Below, piece by piece: positions 46,051-57,389 of a stretch of DNA of 64,000 nucleotides. The stretch comes from Plicaturopsis crispa FD-325 SS-3 (lineage: Eukaryota; Basidiomycota; Agaricomycetes; Amylocorticiales; Amylocorticiaceae): assembly GCA_000827205.1 (NCBI GenBank), contig KN832559.1, positions 1,055,236-1,119,235 of the forward strand, given 5' to 3'. Position 1 is the stretch's first letter. Each line of letters begins with the position of its first letter. The notes beneath the pieces were generated by a model. That model ran no database searches. It saw only the letters and a list, made by a program, of their open reading frames with translations, and was not told the origin of the DNA. The translations under genes were made by a program, and so were the position numbers.

Positions 46051-48337
46051 TTTGCGAGACGACTAGTACGACGCGGTGGTAGAGAGAGAGAACAAGAGGA
46101 GGCCTGTGCGTGGATAACCTTCCTCGGGAACTCGGTCTTGAAATATGGAAAACGGGGAACGGGGAAAACGGGAAACCGCTGGACTAATCGGGCCGTTTTA
46201 TGGGGCGAACAAGAACTGCAGAGGCTTTCCAGGAACGGGTGGCTTTTTCGCACCTGCGTTAATGCCTGCCTGGCGGTGCCAATGTCAAGTTCTTTCGTGG
46301 CGTCAGGACCTGCGTCGCGCTTGCATCCGATCTGCCCTGCTGACCTCCGTTCCCCGCATTGTGCTGCCACATACCCCGCATTTTTTTCTCCATAAATTAC
46401 GATCAATCAAAAACTTGAGATTAGGAGTTCGTGATCGTCCGTGGCAACTGATCCATCGTTCCCGGGTGCACTTCCGCTGCTGCGAGGCCTGAGCTAAAGA
46501 GCCAAAATATGACTCGTTTCACTGGCCAGCGTCCGGTTGTACGTAGCATTTCTCCTACGAGCGTCGCAGTAAGTACGTTGTCCAACAGATAAGACACGAA
46601 GTCGAACCTTACACTCGGAGTCGACACGACGCGTGCTATCGGTGATCGAAGTAGGGGCGATCGCTCTGGAAGTCTCCTGACTCCCTTTCTTAGATCAAGT
46701 TCCGCCTGACCACGGACAAGGCGCCCTTCGCAGAGCCCCAAGACATGCTCAGCTGATACGTCCAAATCGCGCGAGGAGGTCCTCACCAGCTCCATGTCAT
46801 ATTATTCAGACAGAAAAATGGCAGATGGCGGCCAGCGTGCTTACCTCGTACCCCATCGGTCGCATATACGCATGATCAGCTGGGCAGGCACGCTTGTTCT
46901 TGGGCTGCGCAGGAGGTACGACATCCGTCGGCGAGTGGTATCAATGGCATTGTCATACGGCCGTTAGCGCGGTGTCATAGACTGAAGCCACAATAACATT
47001 CGCGCGAGCCAAGCGCAAGCCTGTCAAAACCCCGTAGGACCGGGCGTAACACGGACACGGACATGGGCCAATGAGAGAGGGCTCGTGCACAAGCTCTGCG
47101 ATGAAGGATGCACTCGTGTATGACACCGGGCAGGGACGATCTTCATTTTTACCAGCCAGTCGGCGGCTGCGACTCGTAAGTAAGGCAGTGCAAGCGCAGG
47201 ACGGTGCAGCGATGCACTTTGAGGCGCGATAGCACATACGATCGCGGATTCGCAAGGGAAGCTCGAGCAGGGGGTAAGTACTCGGAGGCAAGCTTGTATT
47301 TATGCAATGTAGAAGAGCCCCGGGCATGCCATGTCGGGCATGGATCCACGGAATATGCGCTGACAGAGACAGAGCGCATTGAAACAGTTTCCGGCCCCGG
47401 ACTCCCCGATGGCCTTGCTCCTCTGTCCGTGCTGGGCCTCTGCTGGTGTCCTGCTAGCGACGTATTATTAGCGATACGCCGGAGGTGCATAGGCAGACAT
47501 GTGCGCATCGATGGTATAGCTTTCACTCGGAAAGAACTTGGAAAGGTTAAAACTGTATCTTGACATTCGAAGGGAGAGCAACGAGATGCGCTGATATCAA
47601 TCTATAGCAAGGATCTAAGTAAGTAGCGGGTCGGTGAGACGCATCATGCCCGACAGAGCAATATGAAAACGCACCACGGTGGCGGTTCGCTCGTACTTGA
47701 ACGCGTCTTTCTTGACGCGTCGGAACTACGGTCGTATGTGCATGCGTTCGGTCGCCGATCTGCACTTGTCCACGACCTTTGCTTCGCCTCACGAAGCCGC
47801 ATTCATAGGCTTTCGGAAAACCTGCAGGTACGGAAAGTGGCCGCGAAAACCGGGTTGCACTGGAAGCTGCAGATATATGGATGAGCATCGCTGGGGGGGA
47901 TAATTTTGGAAGCGTTTGGTAGATAGAAGCAAGGCATGCACATACATTCCCGTCGTCGCGGACTCGTCGATGGTTACGCTGGCATGGATCCGGAAAGTCC
48001 AATGGAGATGCGCGTTCGAGAGCACATCGGAAGAGAGCAGAGCATTGACCGCCAACGGACGACGGATGGCTTATCACTGCATGTTGCAATCTAGTAGAAA
48101 GGGTACCAGTGACTACTCAGGTAGAGGTACTTTGTTAGGAGGATGGTGCAAGGCTTCAAGAGATCTTGTATGAATTCAAACTCAGACCTAATCAAGTCAC
48201 GAAGTCATTACAACTCGATTGTAAACCCGGACCGTTGTGGCACCTCCTCCTAGCTCCCATAACCTCTACATCCTTACTCGAACCTGACTAGTCCTGACTC
48301 AAGACCCTTCGGCTTTCCATCATGCAGAATTGGCTGC
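46051..48337. other. Intergenic 2.3 kb, no gene recognised
   Basis: Upstream of the aquaporin-like gene. Open frames up to about 180 codons occur on both strands (for example 47547-48089 minus) but overlap each other, lack introns with good signals and resemble nothing I know. I see no RNA gene either. Confidence 0.4.
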
Positions 48338-49267
48338 GTGGCGTCTGTTCTGAACGGCTGCCTACATCCACTGGCAAGTTATCCTGCGGCGCAAGCATTC
48401 GCAAGCACCAAGCAAACTCTTGAGTCTGACGACTGGAGGCTCGGACCCTGGCTCGGGCACAATGGATTGCACGTCTCCTTCGACCGGGAGTACCAAAGGA
48501 ATGGTGTGATTTTGCGGTGCCCTTCACTTCATTCGTATTTACTGACATGCAATGAGCATAGGCTCTACTGGACGTTCTTCTCCAAATCTACTGTCCGACT
48601 CGCGCTCAGAGATTCAGCGAGATTATCTGGACTACGAGATCACTCGGCACCGAAAAATCTTCGTGCACCATGCCAAAATTCCCAGTATGTCCTCCACAAT
48701 TACGGAAGATGGCGTCGGGCTCGTCGTCCTCTGTTTTGCAAGCTCATTTGACGGTTAGCAAGATTGTTGTCAACGCGGCTCCGCGGTACCTCACGCCATT
48801 GTTGCCCGTATATGCATCCCACGGTCAATTGCTGTGGACTTTCAGAGGGTAAGCTGACTCAAAGATCGCAGCTCTTGGTTATCGAACGGCTAAAAACGCC
48901 AGGGTTGATGCGTCTGCCTAAGTACATAAAGACCATCTCATTTCCTGTAGTGAGTGCTCATTTCTGATTCTTGCGTTTCTCATCTGATCGCATAGCGTGA
49001 CGCATCCATTTGCAGCTATTTCCTTCCCGTGTAACTTTCAATGAAATCCTGCAGGTCACTGTACCCTTTGCTCGCTACCGTTCTGCCTCGGCCCTCCTTG
49101 CATGGCAGCCCCTTCCTTTCCCATGGTCGGACGATGATCGGTCATCACTCGTGCACTGTGTTGCGGCAGACGAGAAACCGCATCTCCGCAAATCGGACAG
49201 GCTAAGCAAGGGACTGCGACGGGTACTTCTGTTCGTGAGTCTGTCTCTAGGTCATCGCATCTGCTGA
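48338..49267 (+). other. Coding-like fragments, possible unrecognised or decayed gene
   Basis: Several short plus-strand pieces look as if they belong to one spliced gene: SIGSTGRSSPNLLSDSRSE, DYLDYEITRHRKIFVHHAKI, ITEDGVGLVVLCF, LLVIERLKTPGLMRLPKYIK with a GTAGTGAGT donor near 48951, and LLAWQPLPFPWSDDDRSSLV. I could not join them in a consistent frame and do not recognise a family. This could be a real gene whose exons I misread or a remnant. Confidence 0.25.
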
Positions 49268-49979
49268 GATGATGGCTTCACAATTGGATCAAACGATGCT
49301 ACCGGTTCTTGCCCAGGTTGATACAGATAAGTATCACGATACCGAGTCTCAGCACGTTGGATTGCTCCTCCGAAGGCCCGAGCACTGCAACGAATTCTCC
49401 CACTAGTACTCGTCATATGTACCGCTGTGTACGGTACGGAAGCAAGGACTCTTTGCAGCACGTTTCAAGACCCCGAACGCAGCATAGACTATGTACACGC
49501 CTTTGCCTCGCCTGTACTGCGACGTTATTGCGTATGACGCGGCCCACTGCTATCGATTGTAACTTGTCGTGCTCTGAATATGCCATACGATAGCGTTCTT
49601 GTGTATAAGATGGAATAATAAAAAAGTTGCAGCAGCTCGAGAACGGAAGCAAACAAAAGCGGTGGCTGGGGTCCAGCAAGAGTGAGAACGACCCCGAATA
49701 GATTTGAGCAACCGTCGACAACAGTTTCCCCTTCGCCTGGCTCTGCCTTTACCAACGTTCAACGCTACACTCTCCTTCTCCTACCGCTGCTAAGCCAGCT
49801 CGTCGTCGGCAGACTCTCAGTTTCTTTGCTTTCTCAAGAGAGCAGGTTCAAGCTGTCTTCCTATCTTTACACCGACACTACTCTGTAGTCGCGTCCTTCA
49901 AACCCGCTATCTGGAAATTCAACTCTTCCTCCAGCTTGTCTTTTTCTCTTTTCTCTTCTTCCTGCGCTAGGAATTTCCG
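49268..49979. other. Intergenic, promoter of the ataxin-2 homolog
   Basis: No gene seen in about 700 bp. The last 150 bp are CT-rich on the plus strand (TCTTTTTCTCTTTTCTCTTC just before the start), a common feature of fungal promoters and leaders. Confidence 0.5.
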
Positions 49980-52900
49980 ATGTCTACCGCTGCTCGACAG
50001 CAGAAACCCGCGAGGAAGGGGGGTCCTGATCCTGCCAGGTGCGTGCTCTTGTATAGCGGCCGCCCATCTAGCACTAATGTCTGCATAGACGCGCACCAGC
50101 ATGGAACGGAGCGAGAGCTTCCCCGACCTTTTCTCCGAGCGGCGCACCAGCTCGACTTCCCAACGGGCCCCCACAAGGCGCATTCCCCCCTCTGGGTGGT
50201 CAACCGAACGGCAACGCCCGCACCGATAACCCCCAGGATCGCGTGTTGCAGAATCTCTCTGGTTTAACTGTGAGTTATTGAATATATCGGACACATGAAC
50301 GGTGTTCACCATTAATCAGGGCACTACTATTACACTGTCTACGAAGACGTCGCAGCGGTACGAAGGCGTCGTTGGCTCGACTAGCGCCGAGGGCGATACG
50401 ACGGGTGTCACACTGAAGGACGTCAAAGAGCTCTCTAGCCCCGGCGCCCCGCTCAAGGAAACACTATTCATCGCAACTACAAACATCGACAAGTGGGCAT
50501 CAGGCCCGGCGGACGCGCAGGCGACCAATGGCGACAGTAAGACGCCACATCATCCGACCCTGCTGTGCCTGTTTACCTGAGCCCGTTTTCTCGTACTATT
50601 ATCAGGTTTCCGGACAGACACAGACATCTCACAAAAGGCGCCTGCGCGGCAGAATCGTGAACTGCAGGCCTGGCAGCCTGATCCCGACTCGTCGGGTGCG
50701 AGCACTACGCTCACCCAAGGCGATGACCTCACTTTCGGCCACAGCGCTAACAACACATCTTGGGATCAGTTTGCGGCCAACGAAAAGCTGTTTGGGGTTA
50801 AGACGGGCTTTGACGAGGATCTATACACGACTAAACTTGACCGTTCGGCGGCAGATTTCAAGGAGCGGGAGCGGAAGGCGCAGAAGATTGCAAATGAGAT
50901 CATCGGGGTAAGTCACGCTTCATTCATATTCCAGTGACGATTTGGGTCTTATCGGTATGGTAGTCGGCGACGAATAACCCCCATATCGCGGAGGAGCGGA
51001 ATATGGTCGTGGATGACAGCGGTGTCAACGAGGAAGACAAGTAAGCATGCTAGTCAAAGCCCTATATATTGTTACTCATATAGTGTGTAGATATGGTGCT
51101 GTTGTTCGTGGAACTAATGCCTACGTCCCTCCGGGCGCCCGGAGAGGCGGTGTCACATCCCCGACAGAAACCGGAAAATCTGACGCTCCGAAAGTAACAG
51201 TGAACACACCTGATGGTGCAGCCGCGTCCCAGCCTTCGGCACAGACCTCGTCCTCATCCAAGGCGGCATCTCCTGCTCCGTCGTCAAACGGTAACAAGGT
51301 GAGACCGTTCACTTGAAGATTGCACGCTCGTCGCCTCACGCATATGATCTTTCTAGCCTCCCGCAGACCCTTTGCCCGCTTTCCGTGACTTCGTGACAAA
51401 TGAGAAGGTTCGACTCACGCAGAAACGACAAGCACTTGTAAAGAGCGAGATGGACAAGCGTATGGCTGAGCTTGTGAAATTCAGTCAAAGTTTCAAGGTA
51501 GGCCTTTTCTTTCCGCGCCATGTTCACATGCTCAAGTCTCGACTCTTCTAGCTCAACAAGCCCATTCCCGACGACTTGGTGCCGATTCTTGCGAAAGACG
51601 AGGAGAAGCAGAAACAGATCCGAGAAAAGTCTACGAAGGACGCTCATGCCCCACAAGCGCGTAACATTGGCATAGCGTCGACAGCTGGAACAGCACCCAA
51701 CGTCGCGAGCTCTCGTGTGCCCGCGGTCCTTCAGTCAGGAAAACATGCACCTGACGCAACACGGAAAGCAACGCCCGCTCCCCCCGGCAGTGCGAAGGCC
51801 CCGCCTGCATCTGCGCAGAAACCTGCGGCTGCGGCTGCGAAACCTGCTGAACCTGCGAAAAAAGGTGCCATCTCGATGTTCATACAACCGATCCCTGCTT
51901 TCAAAGGGCCGAAGCAGTCACGGCCAGCGGCGAATTCTAACAACGCCAATGGATCGTCTGCTCCCCGTGCCCCTGCTGCCCCCGTCCCGTCTGCTCCCGC
52001 TCCTGCCGCGAACCCTCCCATGTCTCCTAACACTGCGAATCGGTTGAACGTGAATGCGCATTCGTTCAGACCGAACACCAAAGTAATCTTGTTCCGCGCA
52101 ATATCTTGTATATTTACTGACCGATGGTGGTGCGGATTGACAGGCTACCCCTTCACCAAGTACTCAGTCTGCATCTCTGTCGCCGAAGCCAAAACAGTCA
52201 GATACGCCTCGGGTACGTGTCATCATCTTCTGGACTTCGACAGCTGCTTATGAACTATGGCGCGATACCTTAGTCGTCCTCGACACCTAATCCCTTCTTT
52301 GGGACTCGCGTCATCAAGAAGAACACGCCGGTGCATATCAAGGACGACTTCAACCCGTTCAAACACAACAAAGTCGTCGAGGCGGGCCAAGTCTGTGAGT
52401 GCCCTTACCATATATCACCGTAGGCTCTACGCCAGAGTACTGATATTGCATCTAGCGGCTATCTGGCCGTACAGCGGCAAGCGGTACATGCTGATGTTCC
52501 CACCTCTTCAACACCAACCACCGCAACAATCTCCGCATATGATGGCTCCTGGTCCGCCGCCTATTCCGCCCCCATCTTACGAGGAAGACTCGGCACAACA
52601 GGCCGCTGCGCGGGGATATGTCTATGCGTATCCTCCTTATGCCTACCCCGGCCAGGTCAAACCATACCCTCTGAACGATATTATACTGTCACTGACAAAC
52701 TACTTCAGCATATGATGCCCGGGATGGTGCCTCCTGGACCGCCCGGTGCTTACATGCCTGGGCCTTACATGCAACCTATGGGCTTCCCGCCTGGTATGCC
52801 CCCACCAAACGGTCAGTGCAAGTTTCCTATGAAGTGTACCCAAAAGCTGAGCTCGTTTTCCGTTGTCCTATCTAGCAATGTATGCTTCTCCGAATATGGG

Positions 52901-53252
52901 ACAAATGCCTCGTAAGTCGCTATCGAATTTGCACCGATGGTATCGTTGACTGATCTCGATCCCTCAAGCGTATATGCAACCACCACCACCCGGTGCATAT
53001 CCTCCACCTAATGGTGCGGGCCCTCGCCCATCCATGCCACCTACACCCATTCCCGCACATGCCCACCCATACTACCATCAGAGCCCACAACGTATGGTCT
53101 CATTTGATCAGTACAGTGGTAAAATGATGTTCACAATGCCTACAGTGCAGCACGCCGTGCCATATCCTATGATGATGCCACCGAACGGGCCTCCGGGACA
53201 CCCGTACGACAACGGCCAGGCGCCACCTGTGCCAATGGGCGGACATGCTTGA
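49980..53252 (+). CDS. PBP1: Ataxin-2 / Pab1-binding protein homolog
   Basis: RNA-binding regulator of the ataxin-2 family (yeast Pbp1), a stress-granule component that binds poly(A)-binding protein and promotes polyadenylation and TOR control. Start MSTAARQQKPARKGGPDPAR. The LSm-like domain contains DRVLQNLSGL, TTITLSTKTSQRYEGVVGS and TTGVTLKDVKELSS. The LsmAD segment reads FGVKTGFDEDLYTTKLDRSA and KIANEIIG. A PAM2-like motif, NRLNVNAHSFRPN, sits near 52041 just before the Pro/Ser-rich region, where PAM2 is expected. The C-terminal half is Pro/Met/Tyr-rich (PGMVPPGPPGAYMPGPYMQP), low-complexity and probably disordered, favouring condensates. About ten introns; the C-terminal exons are short and were joined by the periodic Pro/Met pattern, so a few joins are uncertain. 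Gene ends at 53252 and converges on BUB1. Confidence 0.9.
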
Positions 53253-53490
53253 ATCTCCGGCGACGGATACCGCGGCCCCATGACATGAGAGCGCTGTCCG
53301 TTCCCCTATCCGTACTTCGGCGACTGAACTTGTTGTGTTACCTACTGCTTGCTTTCATTGTTGTGTTGTGGATTCTGGAATGCGACGGCGACTTTCAGAT
53401 CAATGCCTTTGAGCGACGGTTAAGAGAAATGAGCGTATGCAAATAGCAAAAGTACAGTATGTAACAGGTAATACTATCATGTTGTCGTCG

Positions 53491-56400
53491 TTATCGTGAA
53501 TCCAAAAGTGAGCGTTCAATCTTCTTCAACAACCCCTTCAATGTGTTGCTTGTCCGATTGCAGTTGCCCTGCAACCACTTCTCCATTTGCACGCGTATCT
53601 CGCCCAGCTCGTCGCAAAGTGGCATGTGTCCGTCTTCGTGCACCAAGCAGGGGTTCAGCAGAACGTCGAACAGCTTGGTCCATAAGTCGTTTTGCCAGTA
53701 ACGCTTCAGCGGAGTAGATATCTTGTAGCGCGAAGGGCCCCCGGGCGAAGATGCCGGCACTGACACGACGGAACTGCTTTCGATGTACTTGCCGAAGAGC
53801 ATGCAGTATATGATCCCTGCTAGACCGAAGTAGTCGGGCTGGTACGTCCACGGTCGGTCTTCGCGCATCTCGAAGCAGTCCCGCGCGTCGGTCGGCCACT
53901 CTGCGATGAATGTCTGGCCTGCTGGGAACAACGCCGTGTCGATGGTGCGGCCAAAGTCGATGACTCGGACGCCCTTGTGGCTCCATCCGTCGTCGCCAGA
54001 CGGCTGATATACGCTAGACCACGCAGAGGCGCCTCCGGGAACGTCTTCGAGGCGTATGAGGCAGTTGTCGATCTTGAGGTCGCCGTGGATGAAGCCCGCA
54101 CTATGCATGCCCTCGACGAGACGCATTAATTCGATGGCGAAGAACATGACGAGGAGTTCATCCAGGCATGCCCCTTGCTGCGACACACCGGCCTGGCTGG
54201 CGCGGTTGACAATGTCGAGCAGTGTGCCCTGAGGACTGAGCTCCAGGACAAGGAAGCTTTCGTCGCGGAACGCGTAGAGGTCGTGCGGAACGACTACAGA
54301 TGCCCGGAGATTCGGCGCAAGCTTGGAGCGCATCCTCCGGAGTACGTGGAACTCCCAGAGGTTCTTCGGTTTGACAACCTTTAGAGCGAGCATGGAGGAT
54401 CCGCCTTCATCCTCGTCCTCGTCGTAATCATCCTCGTCTTCGTCCTCGTCGCCGGGCTGCTTGCTGATATCTCTAGCCGCAAACACAGCTCCGAATCCAC
54501 CCTCCCCAAGCTTGCCCGTCACATTGAACTTTCGGCCTGCAATCGTTAAAGGGAAGCCACCGGTGTCAGATGAGCTCGTGTTTCCACTGGCCCTGCGCTG
54601 CTTTTTCTGCGCGAATTTCTGCAGGCCGTCAAGGAGCTGTGCATCATGGCTCGTCATGTCGTGGAAACCGGAATCCGACGGGATAATCGATAATAAGGTC
54701 GATACAATAGGTGGGTCGAACGGGTTGCACGGATTAGCGGGCTTGAAAGACGATGCAAGAGTGAGGGTTTCCGAAAAGCTCAATGCGCCCGTCTTCTCTA
54801 TCAAGAACTGTGGAAGTTCTTGGCCGTCGTGCTCCTGGTCGTCGTGTCCTTCGTCGACGAAAGAGTCGTCGTAATTTTCGTGCTGCGATGACTCTATGAA
54901 GGTATTGCGCGCTCTCGCAAGTGCTTCCTCCCTTTCCTCTTCCTCCCTCAACTCTGCGGCCAACCGCTCTGCCGCTTTCACAGCACCATGCTCGACCATC
55001 GACTGGTCCAGCTCGTTCGGCGTCGTAGGCGCGCGCGTGCTGGTCGTAAAGTCGTACGTCCGCTCCGTTATGGGAGTCATCACATTGAACTCGCCAAAGC
55101 GTCCGCCGAGAGGGACATGGTACGACTCTGCGTCTTCGTATCCGTCGCCTTCTGCGTGGTCGAGGGGTTCCGGTGTTGCATCGTATCGCTCCTGCTCCTC
55201 GATATATGATTCATCGGCCTCGTCTTGCACTTCTTGTTCTTGTTCTTGTTTATACTCGGCCTCCGCCTCTGCAGCGGTCTCATCGACCTCCTCGATGAAC
55301 GACTCCGCCGGAGGCTGTAAAGGCGCTCTGCTGCCAAGAACAAGTCGAGGCGTCTGCCCATCCTTCCCGTCCACAAACGGCCTAAACGTAGCACTAGGCG
55401 TCTTCGGCGTGAACGCATTCTCGTTCTGCGACGGCGGGCGACTGAACACCTTGAATGGCGTCCTCGAATTCGGGTCGATGAACGGAGTGAACGAAGTGCC
55501 TGACGTCGAAGTTGAGACCTGTAGCACATTGGGTGCTTCCAATGCGGGGTCCGAGCTGGCATGGGAGAAGACGTCGCGCGGTGCGGGGGTAAAGACTTTG
55601 GAGAACACGCTTCCTGTACCAGGGTCTTCTGGTACGACTGCAAGGGGTCGGAGGAGGCTGCGAGGCCCAGCGTTCTCGTCTACGCGGGGAAGTGAGGGTG
55701 TCGCGGCGTCCTTGACGGCGAGGGCACGACGGCTCACGTCGGTGGCTGAAGGTGTCTTGTTTGCTGTGTCATCTACGAAGGGCTTGAACTAGAATACTTG
55801 GTTGATGAGTGATGTCTATGGCACGAATGACATATCCTACCTTCGCTGGACCCGAGGCCACCTTCTTTCCAGCATTCTCGTCCACGAACGGCCGGAACGC
55901 CGGACCTGTACCGTCAGATTAGAGTCGGTATACTAGGTATCGACCAACACTCACCTGGCGCCTTCACAACGGCATTTTCGTTGTTCGCTGGGGTGTTCAG
56001 CGTGGGCAAGGGCCGCACAATCGGTGTGATAGGCTCTATCCTTTTCACCGGGGCGTGCTTGCTCCCAGGTGCAACACGCATCGTCTTCTCCGGCGAATTG
56101 TACATTCCAAACACATCCGCCAGCGCCTCCTTCGTGTTGATCGTCACGGTAGGCTCGGCACCGCCCATGACGCTCTTCCTGCGCAGCCCACCTGTCCTGT
56201 TGCGCGTGCCGTCGTCGTTGAATTGGACACGCACGGCAGTGGATGATGTGGACCGTAACTCGGATGCTGGCGGTGGGCCCCATTTCTTGCCCAGTAAGCC
56301 CATGGAGCGTGCGCGTGCTTCGGCTGCGCTGTATTCGACACCCTCCTCGGTGAAGAGGAGTGATAAGTTGAAGCGCAGCTTCTCGGGACGCTTTCCAGGT

Positions 56401-57265
56401 GCAGGCGGTGCCAGCATAGGGAGATAGCGATCGTGATTTGCGCCCGATAGACTAGTGCTATTGGCAGCATTATTGGAGAGTGGAGAGGGTGTCGAGCGGG
56501 TTGGTGGGGTGTGGTTTCGTAGCGGGTTGAGGCGTAAGTCGGTGGATTTGGAGGATGTGGATTTGGAAGATGAGGATTTAGAAGACGAGGGTGGGCTCGG
56601 ACGTGCGTCTGCAGTAGCAGGTGAAGAACCACGCTCTTGGAATGCAAGATAGCGTTTCTTGAGCCTGTCTCGAGGACGTGCTTGACGCTTGATACCGAGG
56701 GCATACACTTGATCAGCTTCGCTCCGTCTAAGCAGCAGGCCTTTCAGCGCACATCAGAGTAGCTGACTAGAGCACACACTCACCGGCCCTCCTTCTCCAG
56801 CACATCTGCGTACTCCTCGTACAGCAAAGAAAACACGAGCCCGATCTTGTTCTCTATGAGGAAAGCATACACCGTCGAGGGTTTCTCGACTTGCTGCGCA
56901 TATAGCAACCACAGCTTCAAGTAGCGCAGATCACCCTTGTAGCCCTCATCGTCCTTGAACTTCCGTGTCGTTTCCTCGAGTAGTTCGAGCAGCCCTGATT
57001 CGGGATCGTCTTTCGCATAGTTTTTGACCGTCCACTGGATAAACCGATCGTATGGGGTGAGTGGGTCGTCGTCGTCTTCGAGTAGATTCGATATTTGCTC
57101 GCGGTAGTATTCCTTTTCTTTAGCAAGCTCAGAACTGGAACGAGCGGGAGTCGATCTTGAGGCCTCTTGCATGGCGGCGAGGGTGGCACCTCTCAGAGTT
57201 AGAGTTCTGGTCGCGCGACTTTGAGCGCGACGCGGTTCGGTATTGTCACCTGACTTGTTTTTCAT
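53491..57265 (-). CDS. BUB1: Spindle checkpoint kinase BUB1 (Mad3/BUB1)
   Basis: Mitotic checkpoint Ser/Thr kinase acting at kinetochores. Start at 57265 (MKNKSGDNTEPR). The N-terminal Mad3/Bub1 TPR region has LTPYDRFIQWTVKNYAKDDP, GDLRYLKLWLLYAQQVEKPS, VYAFLIENKIG and, after an intron, RSEADQVYALGIKRQARPRD. A long disordered middle follows with repeated F-x-P-F-[VI]-D motifs and acidic stretches. The C-terminal kinase domain has Gly-loop GKLGEGGFGAVFAARD, Lys in LALKVVKPKN, catalytic loop GFIHGDLKIDNCLI (HGD rather than HRD, as usual in BUB1) and VIDFGRTIDTALF as the DFG segment, so catalysis looks possible. The largest exon is 55737-53491. Introns occur near 56780, 55950, 55830 and 55745. 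Ends ERSLLDSR. The 3' ends of BUB1 and the ataxin-2 homolog are only 240 bp apart. Confidence 0.93.
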
Positions 57266-57389
57266 GTTTTTCGCTCAGTTCGAGAAAAAGAAAAACGGCG
57301 ATGCTCTGAATCAAACTAATATTCGAGCTTGAACGCTACGGAAAGCAATGAAAAGCTAATGCAATGACAATAAGATGGAAGATAATGTA

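Noticed and set aside
54896-55792. 298-codon plus-strand Ser-rich frame
   Set aside because: Antisense of the BUB1 linker exon.
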